A stretch of DNA of 46,751 nt, from contig CACAYQ010000005.1 of NCBI GenBank assembly GCA_902536695.1, positions 1-46,751 on the forward strand, read 5' to 3'. This stretch comes from an uncultured Bacteroidota bacterium (GTDB taxonomy: Bacteria; Bacteroidota; Bacteroidia; Flavobacteriales_D; Parvicellaceae). A program made the position numbers and the translations under genes. Of this stretch, positions 19,556 to 27,496 are shown piece after piece. Position 1 is the stretch's first letter, and each line of letters begins with the position of its first letter. A model generated the notes under the pieces. The model was not told the DNA's origin, made no database searches, and saw only the letters and a program-made list of their open reading frames with translations.

Positions 19556-20713
19556 TTAATGTATCCAAGATTTGTAGTAATCTTTAATTTCTATGTCTAA
19601 TGCTTGTTGAGTAAGTTTTAAGGGTTTGAAGGTATCTACCATAACCGCTAATTCTTCTGTTGATTTTTTTCCAATACTTCTTTCATAGGCACCTGGGTGT
19701 GGCCCATGCGGAATACCTGCTGGGTGGAGTGTAATTTGACCCATTTCAATATCATTTCTGCTCATGAAATCACCATCTACGTAATATAATACCTCATCGG
19801 AGTCAATATTGCTATGATTATAAGGGGCAGGTATGGCCTCAGGATGATAATCATATAGTCTAGGACAGAATGAGCAAATCACAAAAGCAGGTGTTTCAAA
19901 GGTTTGATGAACAGGTGGGGGCTGATGTATCCTACCAGTTATAGGCTCAAAGTCATGAATAGAAAAGGCATAAGGGTAGTTATATCCGTCCCAACCCACG
20001 ACATCAAATGGGTGACTGGCATATACATAGTCGTGTAATAATCCTTCTTTTTTAATCTTTATTAAAAACTCTCCTTTTTCATCAAAAGTCTCTAGTTCTG
20101 TGGGTCCCCTTAGATCCCTTTCACAAAATGGGGAATGCTCTAATAGTTGTCCAAACCAGTTTCTATATCTTTTAGGTGTATAAATAGGATGACTGGATTC
20201 AATGATGAAATGCTTATTGTTTTCATCTTTGAATTCTATTTGATATATCATTCCTCTAGGAATCACCAAATAGTCTCCTTCAAAAAAAGGAATATTTCCT
20301 AATTGTGTTTTCAGCTTTCCCTCTCCATGATGAATAAATATTACTTCATCTGCATCTACATTTTTATAGAAATAGGTAGTATTTGATTGTTGAGGCTTGG
20401 CTAAATGTAAGGTCACATCATTATTGGTTAGCACAGGAATTCTAGATTGTAATACATCCTTATGAGCTGGGATATCAAAACCTTTTAACGCTCTCATCTG
20501 CATATTGTGTACTACAGCAACTTTGGGAGATACATCTATGTGCCCTTTAAGTTCTGAAACCTGTGTGGGCGGATGTAAGTGATACAATAAAGATGACATA
20601 CCATCAAAACCAATGGTTCCAAAAAGTTGTTCAAAGTGAATTTCTCCATTTTCTTTTCTGAAAACCGTATGTCGTTTATGCGGTATTTTGCCTAATGTAT
20701 GGTAACGAGGCAT
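19556..20713 (-). CDS. hmgA: Homogentisate 1,2-dioxygenase
   Basis: 385 aa. It cleaves the homogentisate ring to maleylacetoacetate. The cupin-type fold shows GEGKLKTQLGNIPFFEGDYLVIPRG, HPFDVVGWDGYNYPYAFSI and CSFCPRLYDYHPEAIPAPYNH. The probable Fe ligands are His300, Glu307 and His336 (HPAGIPHGPHPG). It is shorter than the eukaryotic enzyme, as is usual for the bacterial type. It is the first gene of the aromatic operon, with a promoter and palindrome upstream. The next pathway steps (isomerase, fumarylacetoacetase) are not in the window. Confidence 0.96.
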   Translation of the reverse strand: MPRYHTLGKIPHKRHTVFRKENGEIHFEQLFGTIGFDGMSSLLYHLHPPTQVSELKGHIDVSPKVAVVHNMQMRALKGFDIPAHKDVLQSRIPVLTNNDVTLHLAKPQQSNTTYFYKNVDADEVIFIHHGEGKLKTQLGNIPFFEGDYLVIPRGMIYQIEFKDENNKHFIIESSHPIYTPKRYRNWFGQLLEHSPFCERDLRGPTELETFDEKGEFLIKIKKEGLLHDYVYASHPFDVVGWDGYNYPYAFSIHDFEPITGRIHQPPPVHQTFETPAFVICSFCPRLYDYHPEAIPAPYNHSNIDSDEVLYYVDGDFMSRNDIEMGQITLHPAGIPHGPHPGAYERSIGKKSTEELAVMVDTFKPLKLTQQALDIEIKDYYKSWIH

Positions 20714-20733
20714 AGTTAGATTTTAATAATTTA

Positions 20734-20773
20734 ATAAGATATAAAAATAATGGTTGAAATCAATATTGATTTC
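20734..20773 (-). promoter_or_regulatory. Promoter and 18-bp palindromic operator of the hmgA operon
   Basis: GAAATCAATATTGATTTC at 20756-20773 is a perfect palindrome. On the minus strand its inner TTG (20763-20761) is followed by a 19-base spacer and TATCTTAT (20741-20734), a partial match to TAnnTTTG. A dimeric regulator bound here would cover the -33 element; an Lrp/AsnC-type factor would fit the pattern and the aromatic-amino-acid pathway, but no regulator gene lies nearby. Confidence 0.55.
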
Positions 20774-20872
20774 TTAAAAGAGTGATAAGAAATATCATTC
20801 TGGATTACGCTTTTTATAATCTTTTTGTGGAATGATACAAACAGAAAAATTTACATGTAATTTATAGATCAT

Positions 20873-22063
20873 CTAGAATGAAGCTTTAATTTTTCTTTTT
20901 TGATGCATATTGATAGTACGATACGATTTTGCAGCATTATTAAATTTCTTGTAGGCTGAAAGAGTCAAAAACATGTAGCTATCGTCATTATCAGGATTTC
21001 CCCTTTGCATCCCATGTTCAGTATGGGTTCGTTGTACCTTATAAGGGTTATTATCTATAGAGCCAATTTCTGGAGCAGGAGACCATCCATCGAAAGGATA
21101 GGTTCCATCCGGTGCATAACCATAGTAAGTCCATTCATATCCAGTGCCAGTTCCAGACATTCTGATTTGGGTTTCAGAACCTACTTCACCATCATACTTA
21201 CTTGGGTCTGACCAGTCATGGTATGTCCTACTTACGTCATCAAGATAATCTGTGTTAGTAAAGCGGAAGCCAAATTCTAATTTTATACCTCCATTTCCAT
21301 TGAAAGCTTTTTTAATACCTATTCCCATTGGAATACACATGGCGACAGGGCCATAAGTTTGACCTTCTGCAAAAAGTGTATCACCAGGAAATCCATTTCC
21401 TTCTGTGTTTAGTTCTCTGAGTTTATACCTGGCTCCCGCTATCATTGAGCCATCGTCAGGTCTTATTTCACCATTAGCATCAATATAACGATCGAAACCT
21501 GCAGGGTCGAAATACACTCCCCCAATTCCTCCAAAAACATATAAGCCTATTCCAAGTGGCGATTTTACTCCTAAATACTTTCCAGCCGGAGTTTTTAAAT
21601 TATACCGGTTTCCCGTTCTTTCGTTGATAATAATGAATTCACTCATCAACGCCACTTCCCCTAGGAAAGTATTAAAATTTAATCTTCTATTGTTCCTGTA
21701 ATATTCTTGGGTTTCTGCATCATCTCCTGATATTTGTGAAATAGCAGCATTCAGTCTAAATGTTAGTTTACTAGCTAAATTATAGATGTAAGAAAAGTTT
21801 CCAGTAAAATTTGTTTTGGCTAAATCAATATCATAAACTGATCTGAACGTGTTTCTGAAATCACTTTGTTCGAAGTCTTGTTTTGTTAAATCACTTCCTC
21901 CTACATCTGTTAAGCAAGATGAAGCTCCAGCTCCAAATGTAATTTCATGACGCTTTCTTCTGTATTCGTATCTGTTGTAATAGCCCTGTGCATCCAAAAG
22001 CTCTGGTGCGCCAAGAAAAACAATAAGCAACGCTACAACGAATTTATTTATCAAAAGTTTCAT
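20873..22063 (-). CDS. Outer-membrane barrel protein, DUF6089-like
   Basis: 396 aa from ATG 22063 (a longer frame reaches 22075). A signal peptide (about 1-26, core FVVALLIVFLGA, ending LDAQ) precedes RRKRHEITFGAGASSCLTDVGG, a pattern common at the start of Bacteroidota barrels related to PorT/DUF6089. Further strand patterns (FTGNFSYIYNLASKLTFRLNAAIS, GIGLYVFGGIGGVYFDP, KLEFGFRFTNTDYLDDVSRTY) follow. The basic end (HQKRKIKASF) is unusual for a barrel but may be periplasmic. It lies 35 bases after the TrmH-family gene and may be cotranscribed with it. The cargo or role is unknown. Confidence 0.72.
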   Translation of the reverse strand: MKLLINKFVVALLIVFLGAPELLDAQGYYNRYEYRRKRHEITFGAGASSCLTDVGGSDLTKQDFEQSDFRNTFRSVYDIDLAKTNFTGNFSYIYNLASKLTFRLNAAISQISGDDAETQEYYRNNRRLNFNTFLGEVALMSEFIIINERTGNRYNLKTPAGKYLGVKSPLGIGLYVFGGIGGVYFDPAGFDRYIDANGEIRPDDGSMIAGARYKLRELNTEGNGFPGDTLFAEGQTYGPVAMCIPMGIGIKKAFNGNGGIKLEFGFRFTNTDYLDDVSRTYHDWSDPSKYDGEVGSETQIRMSGTGTGYEWTYYGYAPDGTYPFDGWSPAPEIGSIDNNPYKVQRTHTEHGMQRGNPDNDDSYMFLTLSAYKKFNNAAKSYRTINMHQKRKIKASF

Positions 22064-22098
22064 GTTAACAAACAAATATATAAACTTTTATCTGTTTA

Positions 22099-22626
22099 TT
22101 AACCCAACTTTGATTTTAAATCCCATAAAATAATTCCAGCGGATACTGAAATATTCAAAGAATGTTTAGTTCCCCACTGTGGAATTTCAATGGACAAATC
22201 AGCCATGTCAATGATGTTTTGTTGTACTCCATTTACCTCATTACCGAAAATAATCATGGTTTTTTCATTATTCCATTTGTATTTTGTTAAATCCTTGGAG
22301 TTAACGGTTTGTTCCACAGCAATTATTTTGTAACCTAGATTTTTGTATTTTAAAACAACAGATTCCGCACTTTCTACATGTTCCCATTTCACACTTTCTG
22401 TAGCCCCAATAGCTGTTTTTTGAATTTCTCTGTGGGGCGGTTTTGCAGTAATGCCTCCTAAGTATAATTTTTCAATTGCCATCGCGTCACAAGTCCTAAA
22501 TACAGAACCCACATTGTGAAGACTTCGTACATTATCCAATAGAACTACAGTGGGGTCTTTCTTTTGGGATTTAAAATCAGTTATAGATAATCTATTAAGT
22601 TCTTCTAATTTTAATTTTCTATTCAT
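22099..22626 (-). CDS. TrmH/SpoU-family RNA methyltransferase
   Basis: 175 aa, short SPOUT methyltransferase without an extra substrate domain. The three family motifs are visible: LLDNVRSLHNVGSVFRTCDA (N and R of motif 1), MIIFGNEVNGV (motif 2), and IEIPQWGTKHSLNISVSAGIILW (motif 3, with the knot). It 2'-O-methylates tRNA or rRNA; the target cannot be read. It is divergent from mutS, and its promoter overlaps the mutS start codon. Confidence 0.9.
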   Translation of the reverse strand: MNRKLKLEELNRLSITDFKSQKKDPTVVLLDNVRSLHNVGSVFRTCDAMAIEKLYLGGITAKPPHREIQKTAIGATESVKWEHVESAESVVLKYKNLGYKIIAVEQTVNSKDLTKYKWNNEKTMIIFGNEVNGVQQNIIDMADLSIEIPQWGTKHSLNISVSAGIILWDLKSKLG

Positions 22627-22674
22627 CCTTCTTCTCTTAGTCTCTTGGTTAAATGGTGAATTCCATTATTTTTA

Positions 22675-22706
22675 CAAACATATCTCTGACAACGATAAAA
22701 AACAAA
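22675..22706 (-). promoter_or_regulatory. Promoter of the TrmH-family gene, overlapping the mutS start
   Basis: On the minus strand TTTG (22706-22703), a 20-base spacer and TATGTTTG (22682-22675) match the TTTG-N19-21-TAnnTTTG consensus exactly. The -33 element shares base 22706 with the mutS ATG on the other strand. Confidence 0.7.
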
Positions 22707-25312
22707 TGCCTAAAGCCAAAACAGAAACACCCTTAATGCAACAATATAATCGGATTAAATCTAATTATCCAGAAGCGTTACTTTTATTTCGAGTTGGAGA
22801 TTTTTATGAAACCTTTGGTCAAGATGCTATAACTGCGGCTAATGTACTTGGAATTGTATTAACGGCTAGAAACAATGGTTCGTCTAAAATTGAATTAGCA
22901 GGTTTCCCTCATCACGCGCTAGGAAACTACTTACCTAAATTAGTACGATCTGGTTTAAGAGTAGCTGTCTGCGATCAGCTTGAAGAACCTCAAAAAGGGA
23001 AAAAAATAGTTAAAAGAGGAGTTACAGAATTGGTTACTCCAGGAGTCGTGTTGAACGATCAAATTCTGGAAAACAAGGGGAATAATTATTTAGCTGCTGT
23101 CCACGTTCAAAAAAATCAGGCTGGGGTAGCATTTCTAGATATTTCTACAGGAGAATTTTATGTAGCAGAAGGACATGTAGATTATATTGCTAAGTTGGTT
23201 AATAATTACAATCCAAGTGAAATTCTATATCAAAGAAGTCACGATAAGGAATTTCAAGAAAAATTTAATGCTAAAACGTACACCTTTAGATTAGATGACT
23301 GGGCTTTTGAAAAAGATTTTACTACAGAAAAACTATTGACCCAATTTGGCACTAAGTCGCTCAAAGGATTTGGTATTGAAAAGCTGGAGTTAGCAATTAT
23401 TTCTGCTGGTGTAATTCTTCATTACATTAATACCGCAGAGCATCACAGGGTTAGCCACATTACAAGCATTCAACGAATTGAAAAAGATCATCATGTGTGG
23501 ATGGATGATTTCACCATTTCAAATTTAGAACTTATACAATCACCCCATTATAATGGGCATACTCTTTACGAGATTTTAGATTACACCATTACATCCATGG
23601 GAGGTCGCTTATTGAAAAGATGGATGCTGTTCCCATTGAAGTCTAAAAAAGAAATAGATTACCGTTTGGATCAGGTAAATTACTTTTTTAATCACAGATA
23701 TGATGCTGATTTAGTAAAAGAAAAACTCGAATTTATCGGAGACCTTGAGCGGATGTCTTCAAGATTAGCGGTGTTAAAAATTTCACCAAGAGAGTTAAAC
23801 CAACTTAAGTCTTCTTTAGAAATTATAAAACCAGTAAAAGAATGGGCATTAAGATGTAATAACAAAACCATTCAAAAATGGGGCAAAAGCATATCAGAGA
23901 ACAATAAAGTCATTGAGAAAATAGAAACTGCATTAGATCCAGAAGCGCCTGTTGTTATTGGGAAAGAAAAGGTCATTAAAGATGGATTTCACAAAGAAAT
24001 AGATGAGCTTAGGTCTTTATCTTCAGATGCTAAAGAGGTACTGTTAAATATCCAACAAAGAGAAGCTGAAGCTACAGGCATTCCCAGTCTAAAAATTGCC
24101 TATAATAATGTATTTGGCTATTACCTAGAAGTTAGAAACACCCATAAAGATAAAGTGCCAGAGAGTTGGATAAGAAAGCAAACATTAACTTCTGCGGAAC
24201 GATATATTACAGAAGAACTAAAAGAATATGAGCAGAAAATTTTAGGTGCAGAAGATAAAATTCTACAAATTGAACAAGAACTTTATCAAAAGCTACTCAG
24301 CGAATTACTATCGGAGATCCCGTGGATAATTCATAATGCCAAACTCATAGCTCAGCTAGATATTATACAAGGACTAGCTAAAGCAGCTAAGTTAAATGAC
24401 TATTGTTTACCGGAGATTGAAAATAATCAAGTATTAGAAATTAAAAATGGAAGACATCCGGTGATTGAACGTTACTTACCACTGGGGGAGGAGTATATCC
24501 CAAATGACATTTACTTAGATTGTAATTCGCAACAAATCATGATGATTACGGGGCCTAATATGAGCGGAAAATCAGCTCTTTTACGCCAAACGGCCTTGAC
24601 GGTAATCATGGCTCAAATGGGATCGTTCGTTCCTGCAGAATCTTGTAAAATCGGAGTTGTGGATAAAATTTTCACGAGAGTAGGTGCTAGCGACAATATA
24701 TCTTCTGGTGAATCTACTTTTATGGTGGAGATGAACGAGACATCAAGTATCATGAACAATTTATCAGAAAATAGTTTGATTTTATTGGACGAAATCGGAA
24801 GAGGAACAAGTACTTATGATGGAATTTCTATTGCATGGGCTATTGCTACTTATCTACATGAACACCCTAAGTACCATCCTAAAACCATGTTTGCTACCCA
24901 TTATCATGAATTAAACTTGATGACAGATCAATTTAAGCGGATAAAGAATTTTAATGTTTTCGTTAAGGAAATGAATAAACAGATTCTCTTTTTAAGAAAA
25001 TTGACAGCAGGGGGCAGTGAACATAGCTTTGGTATTCATGTAGCAAAAGTGGCAGGAATGCCCGATAAGATTGTTTCTGATGCAGAAGGAATATTAGTAC
25101 AACTAGAAAATAAATCTTCAGATTCAGGCGTGAAAACAACTGTTGTCAAAAAAGAGAAAACAGATGGTGAACCACAACTAAGCTTTTTTCAACTTGACGA
25201 TCCGGTTTTAAGTGAGATAAGGAGTCAAATAGAGAATTTAGATATCAATTCATTAACTCCAGTAGAGGCGCTTTTAAAGCTGAATGAAATTAAAAAAATG
25301 GTAGGAGGGTAA
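22706..25312 (+). CDS. mutS: DNA mismatch repair protein MutS
   Basis: 868 aa. The mismatch-binding Phe-x-Glu motif is in FRVGDFYETFG near the N terminus. Connector, lever and clamp domains follow. The ATPase domain has Walker A TGPNMSGKSALLRQ, NETSSIMNN, Walker B LILLDEIGRGTSTYDG and the FATHYHEL signature. ATG 22706 is chosen because MutS-like sequence begins there (TPLMQQYNRIKSNYPEALLLFRVGD); the frame extends upstream over the divergent gene without MutS similarity. The C terminus has the usual short helical end. Confidence 0.97.
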   Translation: MPKAKTETPLMQQYNRIKSNYPEALLLFRVGDFYETFGQDAITAANVLGIVLTARNNGSSKIELAGFPHHALGNYLPKLVRSGLRVAVCDQLEEPQKGKKIVKRGVTELVTPGVVLNDQILENKGNNYLAAVHVQKNQAGVAFLDISTGEFYVAEGHVDYIAKLVNNYNPSEILYQRSHDKEFQEKFNAKTYTFRLDDWAFEKDFTTEKLLTQFGTKSLKGFGIEKLELAIISAGVILHYINTAEHHRVSHITSIQRIEKDHHVWMDDFTISNLELIQSPHYNGHTLYEILDYTITSMGGRLLKRWMLFPLKSKKEIDYRLDQVNYFFNHRYDADLVKEKLEFIGDLERMSSRLAVLKISPRELNQLKSSLEIIKPVKEWALRCNNKTIQKWGKSISENNKVIEKIETALDPEAPVVIGKEKVIKDGFHKEIDELRSLSSDAKEVLLNIQQREAEATGIPSLKIAYNNVFGYYLEVRNTHKDKVPESWIRKQTLTSAERYITEELKEYEQKILGAEDKILQIEQELYQKLLSELLSEIPWIIHNAKLIAQLDIIQGLAKAAKLNDYCLPEIENNQVLEIKNGRHPVIERYLPLGEEYIPNDIYLDCNSQQIMMITGPNMSGKSALLRQTALTVIMAQMGSFVPAESCKIGVVDKIFTRVGASDNISSGESTFMVEMNETSSIMNNLSENSLILLDEIGRGTSTYDGISIAWAIATYLHEHPKYHPKTMFATHYHELNLMTDQFKRIKNFNVFVKEMNKQILFLRKLTAGGSEHSFGIHVAKVAGMPDKIVSDAEGILVQLENKSSDSGVKTTVVKKEKTDGEPQLSFFQLDDPVLSEIRSQIENLDINSLTPVEALLKLNEIKKMVGG

Positions 25313-25375
25313 ATTTTAATTTTCTTTTATCAAAATTTAATTATTTTTGCCGTCCAATTGTTCTTTACAATACAA

Positions 25376-25448
<73 letters not shown>

Positions 25449-25469
25449 CTGCACCATATTCAAGGTTTT

Positions 25470-25553
25470 GCCCGGGTGGTGGAATTGGTAGACACGCAAG
25501 ACTTAAAATCTTGTGACCATTTGGTCGTGCGGGTTCAAGTCCCGCCCCGGGTA
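25470..25553 (+). tRNA. tRNA-Leu (UAA), host of the integrative element
   Basis: 84 bases with a long variable arm. Acceptor GCCCGGG/CCCGGGT (terminal G-U pair), discriminator A; anticodon stem CAAGA/TCTTG around CTTAAAA (anticodon TAA); T arm GCGGGTTCAAGTCCCGC. The 3' end from 25541 is duplicated at 35273, so the integrated element leaves the tRNA intact. Confidence 0.97.
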
Positions 25554-25560
25554 CATAAAA
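25541..25560 (+). repeat. attL (tRNA-Leu 3' end)
   Basis: CCCG-C-CCCGGGTACATAAAA. It matches 35273-35292 at 19 of 20 bases (C/T difference at base 5); the last 15 bases are identical. Confidence 0.88.
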
Positions 25561-25562
25561 AG

Positions 25563-25591
25563 CCTCCTTAACTGATAAGGGGGTTTTTTTT
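25563..25591 (+). terminator. Terminator after tRNA-Leu, supplied by the element
   Basis: CCTCCTTA (25563-25570) pairs with TAAGGGGG (25576-25583) with one G-U pair around ACTGA, followed by eight T. It lies inside the att boundary, so it belongs to the element and replaces the host terminator now displaced to 35291. Confidence 0.75.
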
Positions 25592-25610
25592 GTGCCAAAC
25601 TTTGTGCCAA
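25590..25610 (+). repeat. Left arm-site-like repeat of the integrative element
   Basis: Contains TGTGCCAAACTTTGTGCCAA, itself two TTGTGCCAA units 11 bases apart. The same 21 bases occur in the same orientation at 35143-35163 beside the integrase gene. This is expected of integrase or excisionase arm-type binding sites. A second pair of TTTTGGTA-like units lies just to its right at about 25646-25664. Confidence 0.65.
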
Positions 25611-25721
25611 AACTGGTAAATTAATAACAATTATTTACTAATTATCTTTTGGTACTTTTTGGTATCTAAAAAAGTGTATCAATCTAATAATCTTTGCGAA
25701 TAATAATTTAAAAGATTAAAG

Positions 25722-25985
25722 ATGCAAGTTGTACAAATTAATTCAATAGAGTTTGAAGATTTACTGGATGGAGTCTACAAACTCGGCAAAAGACTAGATA
25801 AGATCGATGAGAAACTAAGTGGTAAATGCATTGAATATGTTCCGCTAAATCAAGCTCTTAAAACTTTAGGGATCAGTAGAAAAACAGCAGATAACTGGCA
25901 TAGACAAAAAATACTAACTAAGAAATATATAGGCTCTAAAGTATTTTATTCTATAAGCGATATTAAGAAAGTAATGGAGATATAA
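25722..25985 (+). CDS. HTH protein, excisionase-like (MerR/HTH_17 type)
   Basis: 87 aa. An N-terminal amphipathic helix region (about 1-36, coiled-coil-like, LLDGVYKLGKRLDKIDEKL) precedes a winged HTH of the excisionase/MerR type at about 40-87: YVPLNQALKTLGISRKTADNWHRQKILTKKYIGSKVFYSISDIKKVM has the order helix-turn-helix, Arg-Lys-Thr recognition region and wing. Such proteins in Bacteroidota elements act as recombination directionality factors or local regulators. It is the first gene inside attL. Ten bases separate it from the next gene, so the two are an operon. Confidence 0.75.
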   Translation: MQVVQINSIEFEDLLDGVYKLGKRLDKIDEKLSGKCIEYVPLNQALKTLGISRKTADNWHRQKILTKKYIGSKVFYSISDIKKVMEI

Positions 25986-25994
25986 TTAATAGGT

Positions 25995-26528
25995 ATGTTT
26001 CTAGAAAAAAAAGAAAAAGAAAAGGAAATTACTATAGATTACGAATTTCCTGATGGTAGTATTTTAAAGAATGAAAAAGTTAAATATAAAGCCAGAGATT
26101 TCACCTATTTAAATATAGATAATCAATGGTTTTTAACTAATGATTTAAGCTATAAAGCCAACCTAAAATATCTTGGTCCATATGTTCTAGCAACTATACT
26201 TTATTGCAAGAATTTAGGGAAATTGACCTATGTTCAATGCAGTAAAAAGATTGGAGAGGATAACTTAAAAGCTCTTATTGATTTGGAAGAAATACACATA
26301 TATGAAGATGAGGAGATAAAATACGTAAAGGTCAATTTGGGTGAAAAGACAATATATAATAGTTGTGTAGGGAGTATTAGGAAAAGAATTAGTGCAATGG
26401 GACTTAAAAAGGAACTAAATAGAACCCCAAATGCTAATGATGTTCTACAACACAGAAAAAAAAATGCACCCTTAAAAATAAATACTCATAAAATCTACAA
26501 GACTGATAAAGAAAACAATACTTATTAG
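25995..26528 (+). CDS. Element-encoded protein of unknown function
   Basis: 177 aa, Lys/Glu-rich, with no signal peptide or membrane helix and no family I recognise. The middle (about 55-80, YLGPYVLATILYCKNLGKLTYV) and a basic stretch (about 120-150, SIRKRISAMGLKKEL...RKKN) could be a DNA-binding fold. It is coupled to the excisionase-like gene and is directly followed by short iterated repeats at 26525-26550, which would suit a replication or regulatory protein acting there; this is inference from position only. Confidence 0.55.
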   Translation: MFLEKKEKEKEITIDYEFPDGSILKNEKVKYKARDFTYLNIDNQWFLTNDLSYKANLKYLGPYVLATILYCKNLGKLTYVQCSKKIGEDNLKALIDLEEIHIYEDEEIKYVKVNLGEKTIYNSCVGSIRKRISAMGLKKELNRTPNANDVLQHRKKNAPLKINTHKIYKTDKENNTY

Positions 26529-26550
26529 CAACTGCTAACAACTGCTAACA
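26525..26550. repeat. Short iterated TGCTAA repeats after the second element gene
   Basis: TTAGCA-AC-TGCTAA forms an inverted repeat at 26525-26538, and the 10-mer ACTGCTAACA occurs twice in tandem at 26531-26550. It is followed by an AT-rich gap (GTATATAGTATATAG) to 26736 with no gene. This is possibly an operator or iteron-like origin; no function is shown. Confidence 0.4.
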
Positions 26551-26736
26551 ATGTATATAGTATATAGTAATTGTAATTATTAAGAGTAATTAGTCAAAGT
26601 AAATTTAGATAGTAGATATTATTTAATAAATGTAATTGGTATTTTATCAAATTAACAGCGGGACAACAGCGAATATTTTGATTAATCAATCTTTTTCAAG
26701 GTTGTTTTTTGTAATTTATTTTTGTTTATTACTTAC

Positions 26737-27420
26737 ATGACTAAAGAGGAAGCAATAAAAAAACTTAAAGAAGCAAAGGAGCTTAGAGATTTAGAAGTTA
26801 TTTCATCGGAGGAATATAACAGTCTTTTAGAAAAATATAAACCTTTACTTTTAGATGAAGAAAGTTTTGATAATACAATTCCTAGCAATCATTTAACTTA
26901 TGTGCCAAAAGATCACAAATCAGTTGCTGATAACAATTTAGCTGAAAGGCAAAAAGGTGATTCAACACCTTCTGAAGGCAACACTGCAGCTAGATCAAAA
27001 CAAAATAACACTACAAATAAAAATTCAAATCAAAATACAACTGGTACTATATTGTGGTTAATATTTTTCTCTCCTGTTGGTTTATATAAAATGTGGAATA
27101 GAAGATATTGGACAAAAAGTACAAGATGGATAATTACAGTTGTTTGTATTCTTGTTTATTCAGCTTTTTCGGAAAGTGGAGGGTTATCAAAAAAAGATAA
27201 ATTGAATATACAAAGTGAATATACAACGCCAAAAACTAATAATATTCCAGCGGGTGTTTCTACAGCTTGCTATTGTCAAGATGCACTTAGCGGAGGTAAT
27301 ATTTATAACTCATCTTCAGATTACATAAAATGCAAAAGAATGTATATATGTTTTGAAAACGCCCAAGCAGATTGTATGTTTGGTACAAGTAGAGTGTGGA
27401 CAACATGTATTGGTCGCTAA
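26737..27420 (+). CDS. SHOCT-like/transmembrane protein ending in a six-cysteine domain
   Basis: 227 aa from ATG 26737 (a TTG at 26722 is in frame but adds nothing conserved). Residues 1-35 (EEAIKKLKEAKELRDLEVISSEEY) look like a SHOCT-type oligomerisation helix pair and match the start of the next gene. After a Gln/Asn/Thr linker there is a hydrophobic hairpin (about 104-117 and 129-146) with a strongly basic loop (KMWNRRYWTKSTR). Residues 177-227 form a six-cysteine domain: ACxC, ALSG, KCxRMYICFxNA, DC, GTSxVW, C. The same domain ends the lipoprotein encoded at 31621-32865. The basic loop suggests both ends face the periplasm. Function unknown. Confidence 0.75.
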   Translation: MTKEEAIKKLKEAKELRDLEVISSEEYNSLLEKYKPLLLDEESFDNTIPSNHLTYVPKDHKSVADNNLAERQKGDSTPSEGNTAARSKQNNTTNKNSNQNTTGTILWLIFFSPVGLYKMWNRRYWTKSTRWIITVVCILVYSAFSESGGLSKKDKLNIQSEYTTPKTNNIPAGVSTACYCQDALSGGNIYNSSSDYIKCKRMYICFENAQADCMFGTSRVWTTCIGR

Positions 27421-27496
27421 AAATCTTTTTAAAAGTCACTTAAATAGTATAACAACAGAGTTTAATTTGAATTCATCACATCCTTAAATATAAAAT

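Noticed and set aside
25313-25345. AT-rich inverted repeat TAAATTTT/AAAATTTA after mutS as a terminator
   Set aside because: Weak all-AT stem and only a short T run after it; it could be chance in this composition.
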